64,000 nt of DNA from Rhyacophila brunnea (lineage: Eukaryota; Arthropoda; Insecta; Trichoptera; Rhyacophilidae), in NCBI GenBank assembly GCA_022495005.1, contig JAGYXB010001002.1:1798001-1862000 (forward strand). Direction: 5' to 3'. Below are positions 44,146 through 54,806 of the stretch, in pieces (within the stretch, counting starts at the first letter, position 1; each line of letters starts with the position of its first letter). Under the pieces are notes generated by a model. It was not told where the DNA came from. It saw only the letters and a list, made by a program, of their open reading frames with translations, and did not search any database. Both the position numbers and the translations under genes were made by a program.

Positions 44146-44333
44146 ATATATATTTAGAATTATTAATAACCATGTCCTTGCTTTTTCGTACAAGGTGGTT
44201 ATTAGTAATTTTAAACAATCACAAACACCCAGGCTTTGAGAAAAACACATAAATATTGTGTCCTCACCGGGATCGAACCCAGAACTTTCGGGTGGAAGGC
44301 CAGCGCCTTACAAACTGCACCACGAGAGCCGCC
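44146..44333 (-). mobile_element. tRNA-derived SINE family A, full length, with target duplication
   Basis: The minus strand starts GGCGGCTCTCGTGGTGCAGT and ends at the ATGGTTATTAATAATTC tail. CCGAAATTCATAT (44133-44145) and CCGAAATTTATAT (44334-44346) flank it. Confidence 0.9.
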
Positions 44334-44346
44334 CCGAAATTTATAT

Positions 44347-44764
44347 TAAATTAATTTCAGTAATCCTGAAATTGAAAGTTCTGTCTAGGATTGCGTACCT
44401 ATATACACTGAAAAATACAGATAAAATTCTCTGTCATTACATATATTGGTACCTAATTATTATTCTTCTTCGTGTGCTATTCCTGATTGGAGTTCGGCAT
44501 ACTATGGGGAGATTCTCATCGTATGGAACAAAGCTGGCTCATACCAACTCTTATGTTTAATTGCGGCGCCGTCCCCTCCTCGTATGCCATCGAAATTATT
44601 TTTCCTAGAGATAACGATTGATCATTATTTTTTTTTAAACAAAAGAGCATTTTGATTGTTCAGTAGCACGCTTCATTATTTATCTGAAATTTTTTGAATT
44701 TCGAATCATGATAATAAAATCCAATGCTACAACTAACTTTAATTATATCATAATAATATTTATA
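44347..44764. other. Intergenic stretch, nothing recognised
   Basis: AT-rich; the two overlapping frames here have no family signature. Confidence 0.5.
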
Positions 44765-46389
44765 CCTCAGAGGCAGACGGATGCAAGTGCCAAATACCCA
44801 ATTGTTCAGGAGAGCCAAAAAACAATTTTTATTTTAAACGAATATTCATAACTTCTAAGAAAATATACATATAATGATCATTATTTTTTTTATTCTAATT
44901 CAATTAAAGTACTTCTGGAATATGTAAGAAAGGAATAAATATAATACAATTTTATATCTAAAAAAATAAAATAAAAAACGTAGTGTGGATTTGCATCCTT
45001 CTGCCTCTAAAGATATTTTGTTAAATGTGGATTTGTATCTTATTTACATAGCCAAAATAAAACAAATTATAAGTTAAAAAAAATTATAGGTATAAATATA
45101 ACAAAGCAAAACACATTTTTTTAAAAAATCTTATTATGTATTCATCATCATCACCAGCCTGAATCTATTCACTGCTGGATGAAGGCCTCGCTAATCTCCA
45201 AGTTGATTCCACTTCTCTCGTCCCTGTACGTTGCGTTGCCAAGTTTTTTCGCAGAACTTTATCATTTCATCGATCCAGCGGCCTCTAGATCTACCTTGCG
45301 GATGTTTTGTACCTCTTGGATACCACTGGATGAATAAATTTGTCCAACGATTGTTCTTTCTTCGACCTATGTGTCCAGCCCATTTCCATTTGAGGTTTTT
45401 AGCAAACTCTATCACATCATTAATCGTTAATCATTAAACTCTATCACATCATTAATTAATAGTGGGAGGTCATTTTTGAAGAAATTATTCAGGCGGCCAA
45501 AAGCACTCCAGCCTAGCTTTACTCTGTGGACAATTTCATCAAATATTATACACACATCTATAGACACTTGTTGTGCCAGATAGATGTAGTTTTTCACCTG
45601 TTCGAGCTGAATGCCATTGATGAGGATCTCTTTTTGGCCCGCAAAGCAGTCTTCTTTGACACATTTATTTTCAAGCCTACTTTGTTGCTTACTCCAGCAA
45701 GTTCCTACATTCTGCTTTGGAGGTCTTCTGAGTCTTGCAAACTAGTATTTATTGTCATCGGGAAAGCGCAGATGACTCATGTATTCTCCATTTATGGGGG
45801 CCTGCGTCATTCCAGTCAAGTTCTCGAAATAAGTCTTCAAGTGTAGCTGTAAATAGTTTAGGTGAGATTGTATCACCTTGTCGGACTCCTTTGCTGATAG
45901 GAAATGCGCGATGGTTTATGGAGATGTTGTTGCGCTACTGTATATATTATTAAAAATATTTATATAGCGCCCGGGGATTCCTTGATTTCTGAGTGCATCG
46001 AGTATTGAAAATTTCTTTATGGAATCTAACCCTTTCTCATAGTCTATAAAACCCATGGATAGCGGCAGCTTGTATTCCTGTTACCGCTCTAATTTCTCTG
46101 ATGACTTGGATATGGTCCATAGTGCTGTATCCTCCTCTAAAGCTCGTTCTCCTGGCTGGTTCTCGTCTAGTACATATTGCAGACGGTTTGAGAGAATTTT
46201 ATCTTAGTGGATTATTGGATTTGCATCCTTCTGCCTCTAAGGTAGGTATGGCACTTGCATCTTTATTCTATGCATATCTTGGACTAGGACTTTCATCTCT
46301 CTCCCTCTAATAAATAAAGCCTTTAGCATGACGATTCTTAAAAAAATCATTTTCCCCAAAAATGGAGTTGCATCCGTCTGCCTCTGAGG
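44765..46389 (-). mobile_element. Composite element: TIR transposon ends around an RTE-like LINE fragment, copy 1
   Basis: CCTCAGAGGCAGACGGATGC begins at 44765 and its reverse complement ends at 46389, with TA outside both (44763-44764, 46390-46391). Further copies of the AGAGGCAGANGGATGCAANT unit lie at 44986-45010, 46213-46238 and 46292-46312. Between them is a minus-strand LINE piece. It matches 62440-64000 in opposite orientation over about 1.4 kb with few differences, apart from a deletion of about 170 bp near 45430-45470. Confidence 0.85.
45140..46180 (-). pseudogene. RTE-like LINE reverse transcriptase to C-terminus, copy 1
   Basis: On the minus strand FSISKGVRQGDTISPKLFTA (RT palm block with GVRQGD), VNKIGLKI-type, EILINGIQLEQVKNYIYL and FAKNLKWKWAGHIGRRKNNR followed by RGRWIDEMIKFCEKTWQRNV are seen, in the order typical of RTE-type LINEs. 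The 3' end runs into a TGATGATGATGA-type simple repeat at about 45145-45157. Stops, frameshifts and the missing YADD region show it is inactive. Confidence 0.85.
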
Positions 46390-46391
46390 TA

Positions 46392-49300
46392 CAGATATTA
46401 TCTTGTACCTAGTTCATTAATTAACTACCAAATTATTTTAGGAAATCAGATACCATTCCTATAAGGAAATGTTCCTTTGATATAGAATATCACATAATAT
46501 TTTATCGGACTTGTATTTGGTTTAGTTCAGCGGTTCCTAGCCTGGGGTGCCTACTCCTCCCAGGGGGTGTAAGGTAGCATTTTACAATCAAGGATAATTT
46601 AATAATAATAAATTATGTATTACTTAAATTTAACGCGTAAACGGTACTAAGAAGCACCTTGTGCACCGAGTTTTGTCATATTTTAAAAATCCTGACCAAA
46701 TTACCCAAACTAACTTCAGAAACAGTTAAATAATAAAAACGGCAGTTTAAGAAATTTGATAAATTAACGATAATCGTTAATAATTACTAATCAATAACGT
46801 CACGCATGCACCTTAGTAATTCAAATTTTGTTTATATTCAGACTAGCGTCATTACATTACTCATGATTAGACGCCGGATTGTTGACGTTTTTAACCGTCA
46901 ACCCATAAAAAAAACACATTAAATTGGTGGACGAATCCAATATCCTAAGGAGAATTTTGCCCTAATTATTCTTAGTATGGATTTCTACAATTTGTCAGTT
47001 GTTTTTTCTGCCAGCTCAGGTGCGAAGGTACTTACCATAATTATCTTGCGAAAATAATTTTAGCTGAGCGGCGTATTGCAAAGTATTGATGTTCGCGGGG
47101 AGCAATTAAAATACTCGGGGACTACTTTTATTGTTCTTTTTATTGCAGCAATTGTATTGTAAGCAATAGTGAACCATTTTATACAATGCGTGTAAAATAC
47201 ATGTTTTAATAATTATATCTCGTAAGAACTTTTGCATAGGTACGTACAACTACTATACATACACATACTAATTATTAGATACCTACAAATATTGAAAGAT
47301 TTTGTCCGTGGACCATCTTGAAATATTCTAAAAGTATCATATTGATACAATTACCAAGTATGTGTATAGTATCAAAACAATAGGTTCTCTGGAAATATTC
47401 GTTTGAATAATTATAATACATGTTATTACATATTATGTATTGCGTCAGCCGTAATTGCATTGTTCTAAAGGTTTTGCAATATAACAATGTTTCAGATTTT
47501 CACTTACGTTCATTATAAATATTACGTTAATACATTTAGATTTAGAATATTACAGAGCTACTAATCCGCAATGCCACACACTTTACTACTTAGTACCGTG
47601 ATTAAATTAGCTATAAAACCTTAAGTAGATAAAATGTAGGTTGCCGTTAATTTTAAAAAAAGTCACCGCCTGTCCCATTTAAGGTTACATGTAAATTGTA
47701 CGTAATACATTTCACCGTGGCACAGTTTGCGGTGAGCTTTCTATCGGAAAGAGATGACCGTATACTATAAGGTATCCAATTTTATTAGATTCAATATGAA
47801 TATTAATTCAATTTTCATAGTCGATGTCGTGTGGCAAAATTCATAAATTCAATAATGAAAGCCTAACCTAACAAAAAATTATCCAGTAATCGGCTATTTT
47901 CAAAATTTGTTTGCCACTGGCTTCTTGTAAACCGACAAGAACCGTGTTTTATTTAGACATGAATTTTATCTCAGTACTATACGACCTAAAGAGGTTGGAC
48001 GGTCTTTAATATACGACCATATATTATTACCGATACAATATTTTGGATACGGTGAACTGCATATTATGTACCTACAGATTTCCAGACACGCCCATTTATT
48101 CATGTATTTAGGTATTATTATTTGATTTAAATGCATATAAAGTGTAAAAAACGATTCATGATATAAAACGTCAGGTATCTAGACACATTCCTTTAATAAA
48201 CACTTAATATGAAAGTTTTAAATTTTTTTGTACTTTTGTAATTTTGATATACAACATATTTTATAGTAACGGTCATTTTCAATTGAATAACACTAAAAAA
48301 ATATAGGTGCATATTGTTCCGTACATACAAATTAACTTTAATAAAAAAACTAACTGGTTGGTGATATTTGTACTTATTTATTAAATGACTGATTTATGTA
48401 GATAATATGTACGTTATGAGATGGGGTAACTTTATCACTGAAAAATATGCTGTGTTTAAAATTCATCAACTGAAGGTGTCAAAAAAGGTTCTCTATCGAT
48501 GACAAATTTTGAATTGCTTGTAATCGCTTCATGAATGAAGAAAGTGAACAACTTTAAAATGAATTATTTTCAATACAATATTATTTATCATCATCAGCTG
48601 TGGTATACACCAATATAGTATATATTTTTATCGAAATACAAGATTTTGTACACACGGCGGCTGATGTAGTGTAGTCATCTATGAAACTTTGGGTTGTGGG
48701 TTCAATCCGGCAGATGGGAAAAATAATGCATATTGTTTTTCAGCGTGTACCTACTCGATCTATTGAATGAAGTTGGTGGGTTGGGCGAATGGACTAACAA
48801 TAATAATTATTCCTCGTAAAGAAGGGTACGTTAATAGGTAGGTATAACTTGCACTTCGTAGAGATATATGTTTTCAAATTAGGACTGAAAATGGTATCCA
48901 TCTAACTATCATTATTTTAGGTATGCGTACTGTTCTTAAATCAGTTGTTTTAGACAATTCAGTCAGAATATAGAAAGCTCCATAAAGACAATGTTTTACT
49001 TAACTCTCTTTTTATTTAAAGGATATTGTATACATAAAGAATTATTAATCCACGACGTTCACAATATGATATGTAATTTAAATAAGAGTAAGTGAAGCAA
49101 TTTATAAGTATACCTAATACAATGCAACATGTATACGTCTCTAGTGAGAGTATTGATAAGTCGCGCAGCCCTTGTTATCGGTAGGTACTTGAAGTGATAT
49201 AATATATTTTATAAGTATGAGTATTTCATCCATTATTTATTATTTTTAAGTTAATAAGTAAGGAATTCAAAGATATAATATTACATACCTATGTATAAGT

Positions 49301-49495
49301 AAGTAGATATTTAATATACAACAAATAAATATGCGAAATGAACAATAAGAGCTTTAGAAAATTATAAATCATCCAATGAACAATTTTTTTATTCAACGAA
49401 TAATTCACAAGATTTGACAATGTAACATTTTTAATTTAAGATAGTTACAAGATAACACATCAAAGAAAACTGAAAAGATCTTAAATAATACGATG
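46392..49495. other. Intergenic stretch with scattered repeat ends
   Basis: At 46528-46570 there is an isolated hAT-type end (CAGCGGTTCCTAGCCTGGGG); no partner was found. At about 48650-48830 a B-box-like GTGGGTTCAATCCGGC marks a SINE-like relic. Otherwise empty AT-rich DNA. Confidence 0.5.
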
Positions 49496-49563
49496 CCCAG
49501 CAGGATACAAACCTGCGCCCACTGGATTCGCGCCAATGTGCTCTGCCAACTAAGCTACCTGCG
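49496..49563 (-). pseudogene. tRNA-like relic (tRNA pseudogene or SINE head)
   Basis: The minus strand has a D-arm-like AGCTTAGTTGGCAGAGC and a perfect T-arm GCAGGTTTGTATCCTGC. The anticodon loop lacks the invariant T33 and the acceptor strands do not pair well, so an intact tRNA gene is unlikely. Confidence 0.55.
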
Positions 49564-50934
49564 TTATATTCAATTGCGATGTAAATCATTCATCACAAAT
49601 ATATTCAGTTAAGCTGAAATTTAAGAGATACATCCCTCCACAGCATTTATATATTTTCATATGATACATTTATTTTAAATATGTTAACATATTATAAATA
49701 TTATTAGCTACCGCAATGGGAAATTTTGTTGAATAAATTCATATGAATAGTCTGTAGATAGATACAAGTTTGACATACTGTCCACGTATTATGATGACGA
49801 AGAGTTTTGATTCTTGGGGTAAAACATGCAGAGTTGTTCGAGGTAGATTGTAGATTTACCCAAGGGCCAAAACATCCTCCATGCAAATAACATCATATTA
49901 AATAATAGTAATTTGGTTTGCAAAATTACTTTTATTATATATATTATATTTTATCAAAATCTATTGTGATATTTCAGCCAAAATACATAGTACAGTGCAC
50001 AAAATGTAGAATCGAGTGCGATGATGGCATCGCATGCACAAGTAAAATCACTGCCATTTGAATTCACACATTCAGTTCGGATGCGATGATCTCTGGAAGT
50101 TCTCACATACTTGTTATTTTTTTCCCCACCGTAGATCACATTAAATAGTTAATGAACTACTGTAACTGTATTCTTCAATAATTTGTCTAAATAAGTAGGT
50201 ACTAAATTATACTAATACCATCGCTTCTACATAATGAAAATTCCTCGGTATCCATAAAGATACTATAACAATAATATTTATTTCATAATTCATTGTACCT
50301 ACTACATCGTACACCTTATTTTTCTGAAAAACATAGGTTCCATAAATTATTAACGCATTTTTTAATTAAAAAATGTTGTAATATTAGAGTCCGTCCCCAA
50401 AAAAAAAGACTCCGGCTGACCGGAGTCTACTCATGATACATCACAAAAACAATTAAGAACACAAAAATAATAAACAAAACAATCATACGTTTATCAAAAA
50501 TAATTAGTGTGTGATTTGAGTAATGGGAAATCTTGATTGTCGAAGCAAAATAAAATGGTTAGACGTCGCGTTCACTTTTGAACTCACTTGTAAAAAGAAT
50601 AATTCCAAATAAATTGCTCATAAAGACTGGCGTATCAAGGAGGTGGCCGGATCAGAATGTTATAATTGAATTCGGATGATTTTTTTACCGCTCCTTTTGA
50701 ATGTTGTAAGATTAACAATATTATGGTGTTCCATGTGTTTTGTATTATTTCACATTTTTTGAATGTGATATTCATTTTACGTATTCAATTAATGTTGGAT
50801 TAAGTTTTTTTTTCCGCCTATACATATTATTGCGTATGCGGTGACCCTGCATCCGATATTAATTTTGTGTAACCACCCATAGAATTAAATCACTTTGGTA
50901 CTTATCTTCTCAATAGAATCCTGTTGTCGGCTCT
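49564..50934. other. Intergenic stretch
   Basis: AT-rich and gene-free, apart from the compact GC hairpin at 50407-50428. Confidence 0.5.
50399..50428 (-). repeat. GC-rich 9-bp hairpin with adjoining homopolymer, shaped like an intrinsic terminator on the minus strand
   Basis: AGACTCCGG (50407-50415), loop CTGA, CCGGAGTCT (50420-50428), with a run of nine or more A immediately before it. On the minus strand this is a perfect GC-rich stem-loop followed by a T run. Nothing upstream on that strand looks like a gene. Confidence 0.7.
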
Positions 50935-51102
50935 TGTGGTGCAGTGCGTAATGCGCTGGTATTCCGTCCGGAAGTTCTGGGTACGATTCCCGGTGAGGAC
51001 ACAATATATTTATGTGATTTTCTCAAAGTCTGGGTGTTTGTGATTGTTCAAAAATACTAACAACCACCTTGTACGAAAAAGCAAGGAGATGGTTATTAAT
51101 AA
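50935..51102 (+). mobile_element. tRNA-derived SINE family A
   Basis: GTCGGCTCTTGTGGTGCAGT head, TACGATTCCCGGTGAGGACA, and the AAAGTCTGGGTGTTTGTG tail ending in GGTTATTAATAATTAAAA. No clear target duplication. Confidence 0.8.
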
Positions 51103-51423
51103 TTAAAAAAAAATTATATATATATCTACTTAATCATATTATTGTAAAAATTGTACCCTTACATTCGTATCGAAATACCAATTTATCTAGGTCTCTCTAT
51201 AACGGCTTTCAATATTTTCTACTAAATTATCTAACGAAAAATTTTTACCGCAGGAGATACATTTTTTAGAATGAGTCATGATTAATTATTTTAAAAGGAT
51301 AATTTGTCAGTTTGGCGAACACAGAAAGGGCGGGAAGTAGAGGGCAATAATTTATTAAAAAAAACGATAATAAACTTAACGAAACTAGATAGAATTTGTT
51401 ATTAGATAATCTAATATATATTA

Positions 51424-52117
51424 CAGTGATGGAAAATACGTGGCATGTGTGCCCGACTTGACAGGCTTAAAGTTTTCGACGGCACGCCAAAAAAAAAATT
51501 CCTTTCACTTTTTAATATTTCAAACGTTTATAGCGGAAAAATATAAAATCAAAGCGAAATCATGTTGATCCTATTTGGACTGAAAATTTTGTAAATATGT
51601 GAAAATGTATTGAAGAATTGGAATGTCATCGGCTTTCTCAAATTGAATCGGAATGCCGAATTGAAAACATAATTTTAAAAACATGGAAAAGCATGCCTGA
51701 TACTTTTATATCTGTTGAAAAAACTAGCAATCTCATTGTTAACCATTTTTTCTTCCACGTACTCATATGAAAGTATTTTTTTTCTATATTGAATCATGTA
51801 GGTACATCCAAACACTAGAAACAGGTTGAAAAAAGAAGATTCAGCAGCATGTATTAATTTGCAATCAACGACAGCTTGCTAAATTTAAATATTTTTATAT
51901 TTTATTATTTTTTTTTCATTTTATGTGTATTGTTTTTTTATATACTCAATAAACAATATAGTTACCAATGTACCTAATTGTTTTTTTTTATATTAAATAA
52001 ATATGATTTAAATTATAATTGATATCACGTGTACACGTAAAGAGGAATGGCACATGCCACGATTTAAAAAAGTCGGCTTATTTTGGCACGCCGATAAAAT
52101 CCTATTTGCCATCCCTG
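51424..52117 (+). mobile_element. hAT relic with C-terminal transposase remnant
   Basis: CAGTGATGGAAAATACG at the left and, reversed, CAGGGATGGCAAATA at the right are hAT-type ends. About 51800-51890 the plus strand reads TRNRLKKEDSAACINLQSTT, resembling the extreme C-terminus of hAT transposases. If the foldback to the right is removed, the 8-bp flanks ATATATTA and GTATAGTA agree at six positions. Confidence 0.65.
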
Positions 52118-52423
52118 TGGGTCTATTCTATACTTATCGAACACTAAATTGATAAATAGTATCAAACTTAGGGTAGGTTTGTATAAAAATATTAGCACTT
52201 ATTGTAACAATTACACGAAGCTGGTTTTTATTGTTGCAATAAGTGCGATATTTTAACAGCAGCAAGATAGGTGCTGTTAAAATATAACACTTATTGCAAC
52301 AATAAAAACCAGCTTCGTGTAATTGTTACAATAAGTGTTAATATTTTGATACAAACCTACCCTAAGTTTGATAATATTTATCACTTTATCACTTTAGCGG
52401 TCGATAAGCATAGAATAGACCCA
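52118..52423. mobile_element. 306-bp foldback palindrome
   Basis: The arms start TGGGTCTATTCTATACTTAT and end with the matching reverse complement. The arms of about 145 bp are over 90 percent identical by eye around a centre of about 8 bases near 52270. CTG occurs directly outside both ends, consistent with a 3-bp duplication. No coding content. Confidence 0.9.
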
Positions 52424-53397
52424 CTGGTATAGTATATTGCGAATGATTTATTATGAAGGAATGAAAAGTGTAAAATGAAAGTATCATCTAAATTCTAAGG
52501 AACAGATACGGCATAATAAAAATCTAACAAAAGCTTTTACGTTGGTTTACGTATTATAATCTTATGTACGTACATAGATACTCACTCTAAGCTTTTAAAG
52601 TGGGTATTATTTTTCTTTCCAAAGTATCATGAAATCGACGCTAAGCCAACAATTCAATATTAGCTAGGTACGTAATAATACAAAGGATATAAGATGTGAC
52701 TGAAGTGCTTTTGTAATCTGTAGACCAAAGTGCTTACGTAATCCCAAGCCAGCCAGGAAAGGAATCGAGCTTTAAGTGACTTTGGGCGAGTGGCGGTCAA
52801 ATGGAGGTATTCATCGGATAACATAACCCTCTTGGTCATTTCCAAGTGGGAAAGCCTCATTTAATCGCTCCGATTTAGTTGGCTATTTTGCTAGCTGGTA
52901 ATATAACACTGCATGTAATAAAAAATACACCATTTTGAAATACCTCACAATATTAGAAAAAAATCCTAGAATAAAAGTTAGGTCAAGAAGTGTGAATCGA
53001 AACTCAAGAGCGCTTATACAGGCACGCATACAGAGACCGGAGGAGGAGGTATAAGAATCTCATTGATTTGGGAAAATTAAATTCGAATTAGCCTATTTCT
53101 TCATTCTGTATATTTATCTACTTTTTATTTTCGTATTTCACGCGGATGAAGTCGCGTACTGTCAGCGGTGTAATAATAATTAGTTTTTTTTCTTAATTGA
53201 ACAGCAAAATTATTATGCTTATTTTTGTTGTTGATAAACATAAATTTTCGTTATAAATTTTGAATAACAAAAACAGTTACAGATATTTTTTGAGTATAAA
53301 AAATGAATTTGTCACTCGTCAATACAACAAAATATGGGGGTTGGCTATCTTCAGGAAACGTTTCTAATATAAGGTAATAAACCTACACATAATATTC
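52424..53397. other. Intergenic stretch
   Basis: Only a short CACGCGGATGAAGTCGCG motif (53140-53157), a phrase common at retroelement ends in insects, was recognised. Confidence 0.4.
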
Positions 53398-53399
53398 TT

Positions 53400-53590
53400 T
53401 TTTTAAAACTACAACAGGCCATGATGCCTAATGACAGTAATGTAGAGAAATAGTTATGTGGTAGTGGAAGTGAAACAATAAAACACACATGCTTCGAGAA
53501 AATCACATGATACGTAAATATAATGTGATCTCATCGGGAATCAAACCCGAAGCCCCAGAATAAAAAGTCAGCATCTTACGCTGTCTATCG
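53400..53590 (-). mobile_element. tRNA-derived SINE family A, old copy
   Basis: On the minus strand CAGCGTAAGATGCTGACTTT, GGTTTGATTCCCGATGAGAT and GATTTTCTCGAAGCATGTGT follow the family order with many substitutions. The first bases of the head are lost. Confidence 0.6.
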
Positions 53591-54117
53591 CAATCTTCTC
53601 TGCAGGCTATCATGGCGATGCTGTGTTCCTATCTGCATAGTCCATCCACATAAGCTTAAATGTCAGTCTCGTGAGTCTCGTTTTAATTCTGGTTTATTAT
53701 AGCCGAAACTCTAGGGTTTTTGATTAGTTTAAGTTTGTATTTTTTTTATTATTTAATCGTCTTTATTGATCGCTGCCGATTCAAGTGGTCAGTCAGAAAA
53801 TAACGGTTGATGTTGATGATGGTAATGGTGACGGCGAATAGCATATATAAACTGACGCAACGATCAACATTGTTGATTTTCTATTTTTTAGGAGTTTGAA
53901 ATAAAGGATTTAGATTATGAAAATAGCTTTAAGCGCCAAAATGGTTGGACTATATAAATTAAAATCACCAAATTGCGTTTCAAACTGAATAACCTGACCA
54001 CATTCTGGATTTGCTAGTGTTCGAACACTAGACTTGTATTAGTTTTCCTTTTCGGGAATCTGTGTTTATATCTAGAAATTCTCGGTGGAATTAAAATATA
54101 ATCATTTATATTACTAA
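53591..54117. other. Intergenic stretch, nothing recognised
   Basis: No genes or clear repeats. Confidence 0.45.
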
Positions 54118-54330
54118 AAACCAGCGCAGATGTTTTTCAAGAATTAATCTGGCCGAGCATTCTAAACCCAAAGTGGCGAGGAGTCCAGTTATGCCAGACT
54201 TTCTCTTGCTCTCAGAGGATACGACTTGCTCGTAACTCAATCGGCATTCTATGCACGTGGCCAATCCAGCGCATTCTCTGCATTGTTGTATTCCAGGTGA
54301 TTTTTTCGCCCCCATAAAGAGTGTACAACT
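54118..54330 (-). pseudogene. LINE shred, LGHVxRMP-type block
   Basis: In one minus-strand frame LYGGEKITWNTTMQRMRWIG continues into HVHRMPIELRASRIL and a stop. This is the conserved block after the RT of RTE-type LINEs, from a lineage distinct from the copies at 19291 and 45140. Confidence 0.55.
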
Positions 54331-54384
54331 CTACATTGTACATCGACCTTCAAATGCGATTTTTTAAACCATGTCCGATCCTAA

Positions 54385-54595
54385 GAAGATCATTTTGGCC
54401 TCCACAGAGTGGAGGTTTATATAAACAAATTTTTGTTTTTACGAGAAATGAATGTTAGCCACTTGCTCTACCTATAAGGTCCATACTCTGACTACAAACA
54501 CAGATTTAAAAATAATATGTGTATTTGCGAGACCCAGAATTCGAACCTGGGACCCACAACATTTCTCAGGACTCAAAGATATCCAACGTCATTAT
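54385..54595 (-). mobile_element. tRNA-derived SINE, family B
   Basis: The minus strand has GGTTCGAATTCTGGGTCTCG, CAAATACACATATTATTTTT, CAGAGTATGG and the ACCTCCACTCTGTGGAGGCC hairpin, in the same order as at 6085-6245. Confidence 0.7.
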
Positions 54596-54806
54596 CTTAT
54601 TTTGTGTCATACGGGCGTAGGAGAGTTCTATATAGTGTGTAAAGTTATTACGCAGTAATACTCAACTAACTTGACTTCTTTTGGACATTAGGCTGGATCT
54701 GACTTCTGGCGGTTTTATAACTAGGGTGACATAAATTTATATGTAATTGTATTAAGATCTTATATTATATCTGTATAAATTTGATTAGTTTATAAGGTGA
54801 TAACAT

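Noticed and set aside
49496..49563. Functional tRNA gene
   Set aside because: The T arm is intact, but position 33 is not T and the acceptor strands do not pair.
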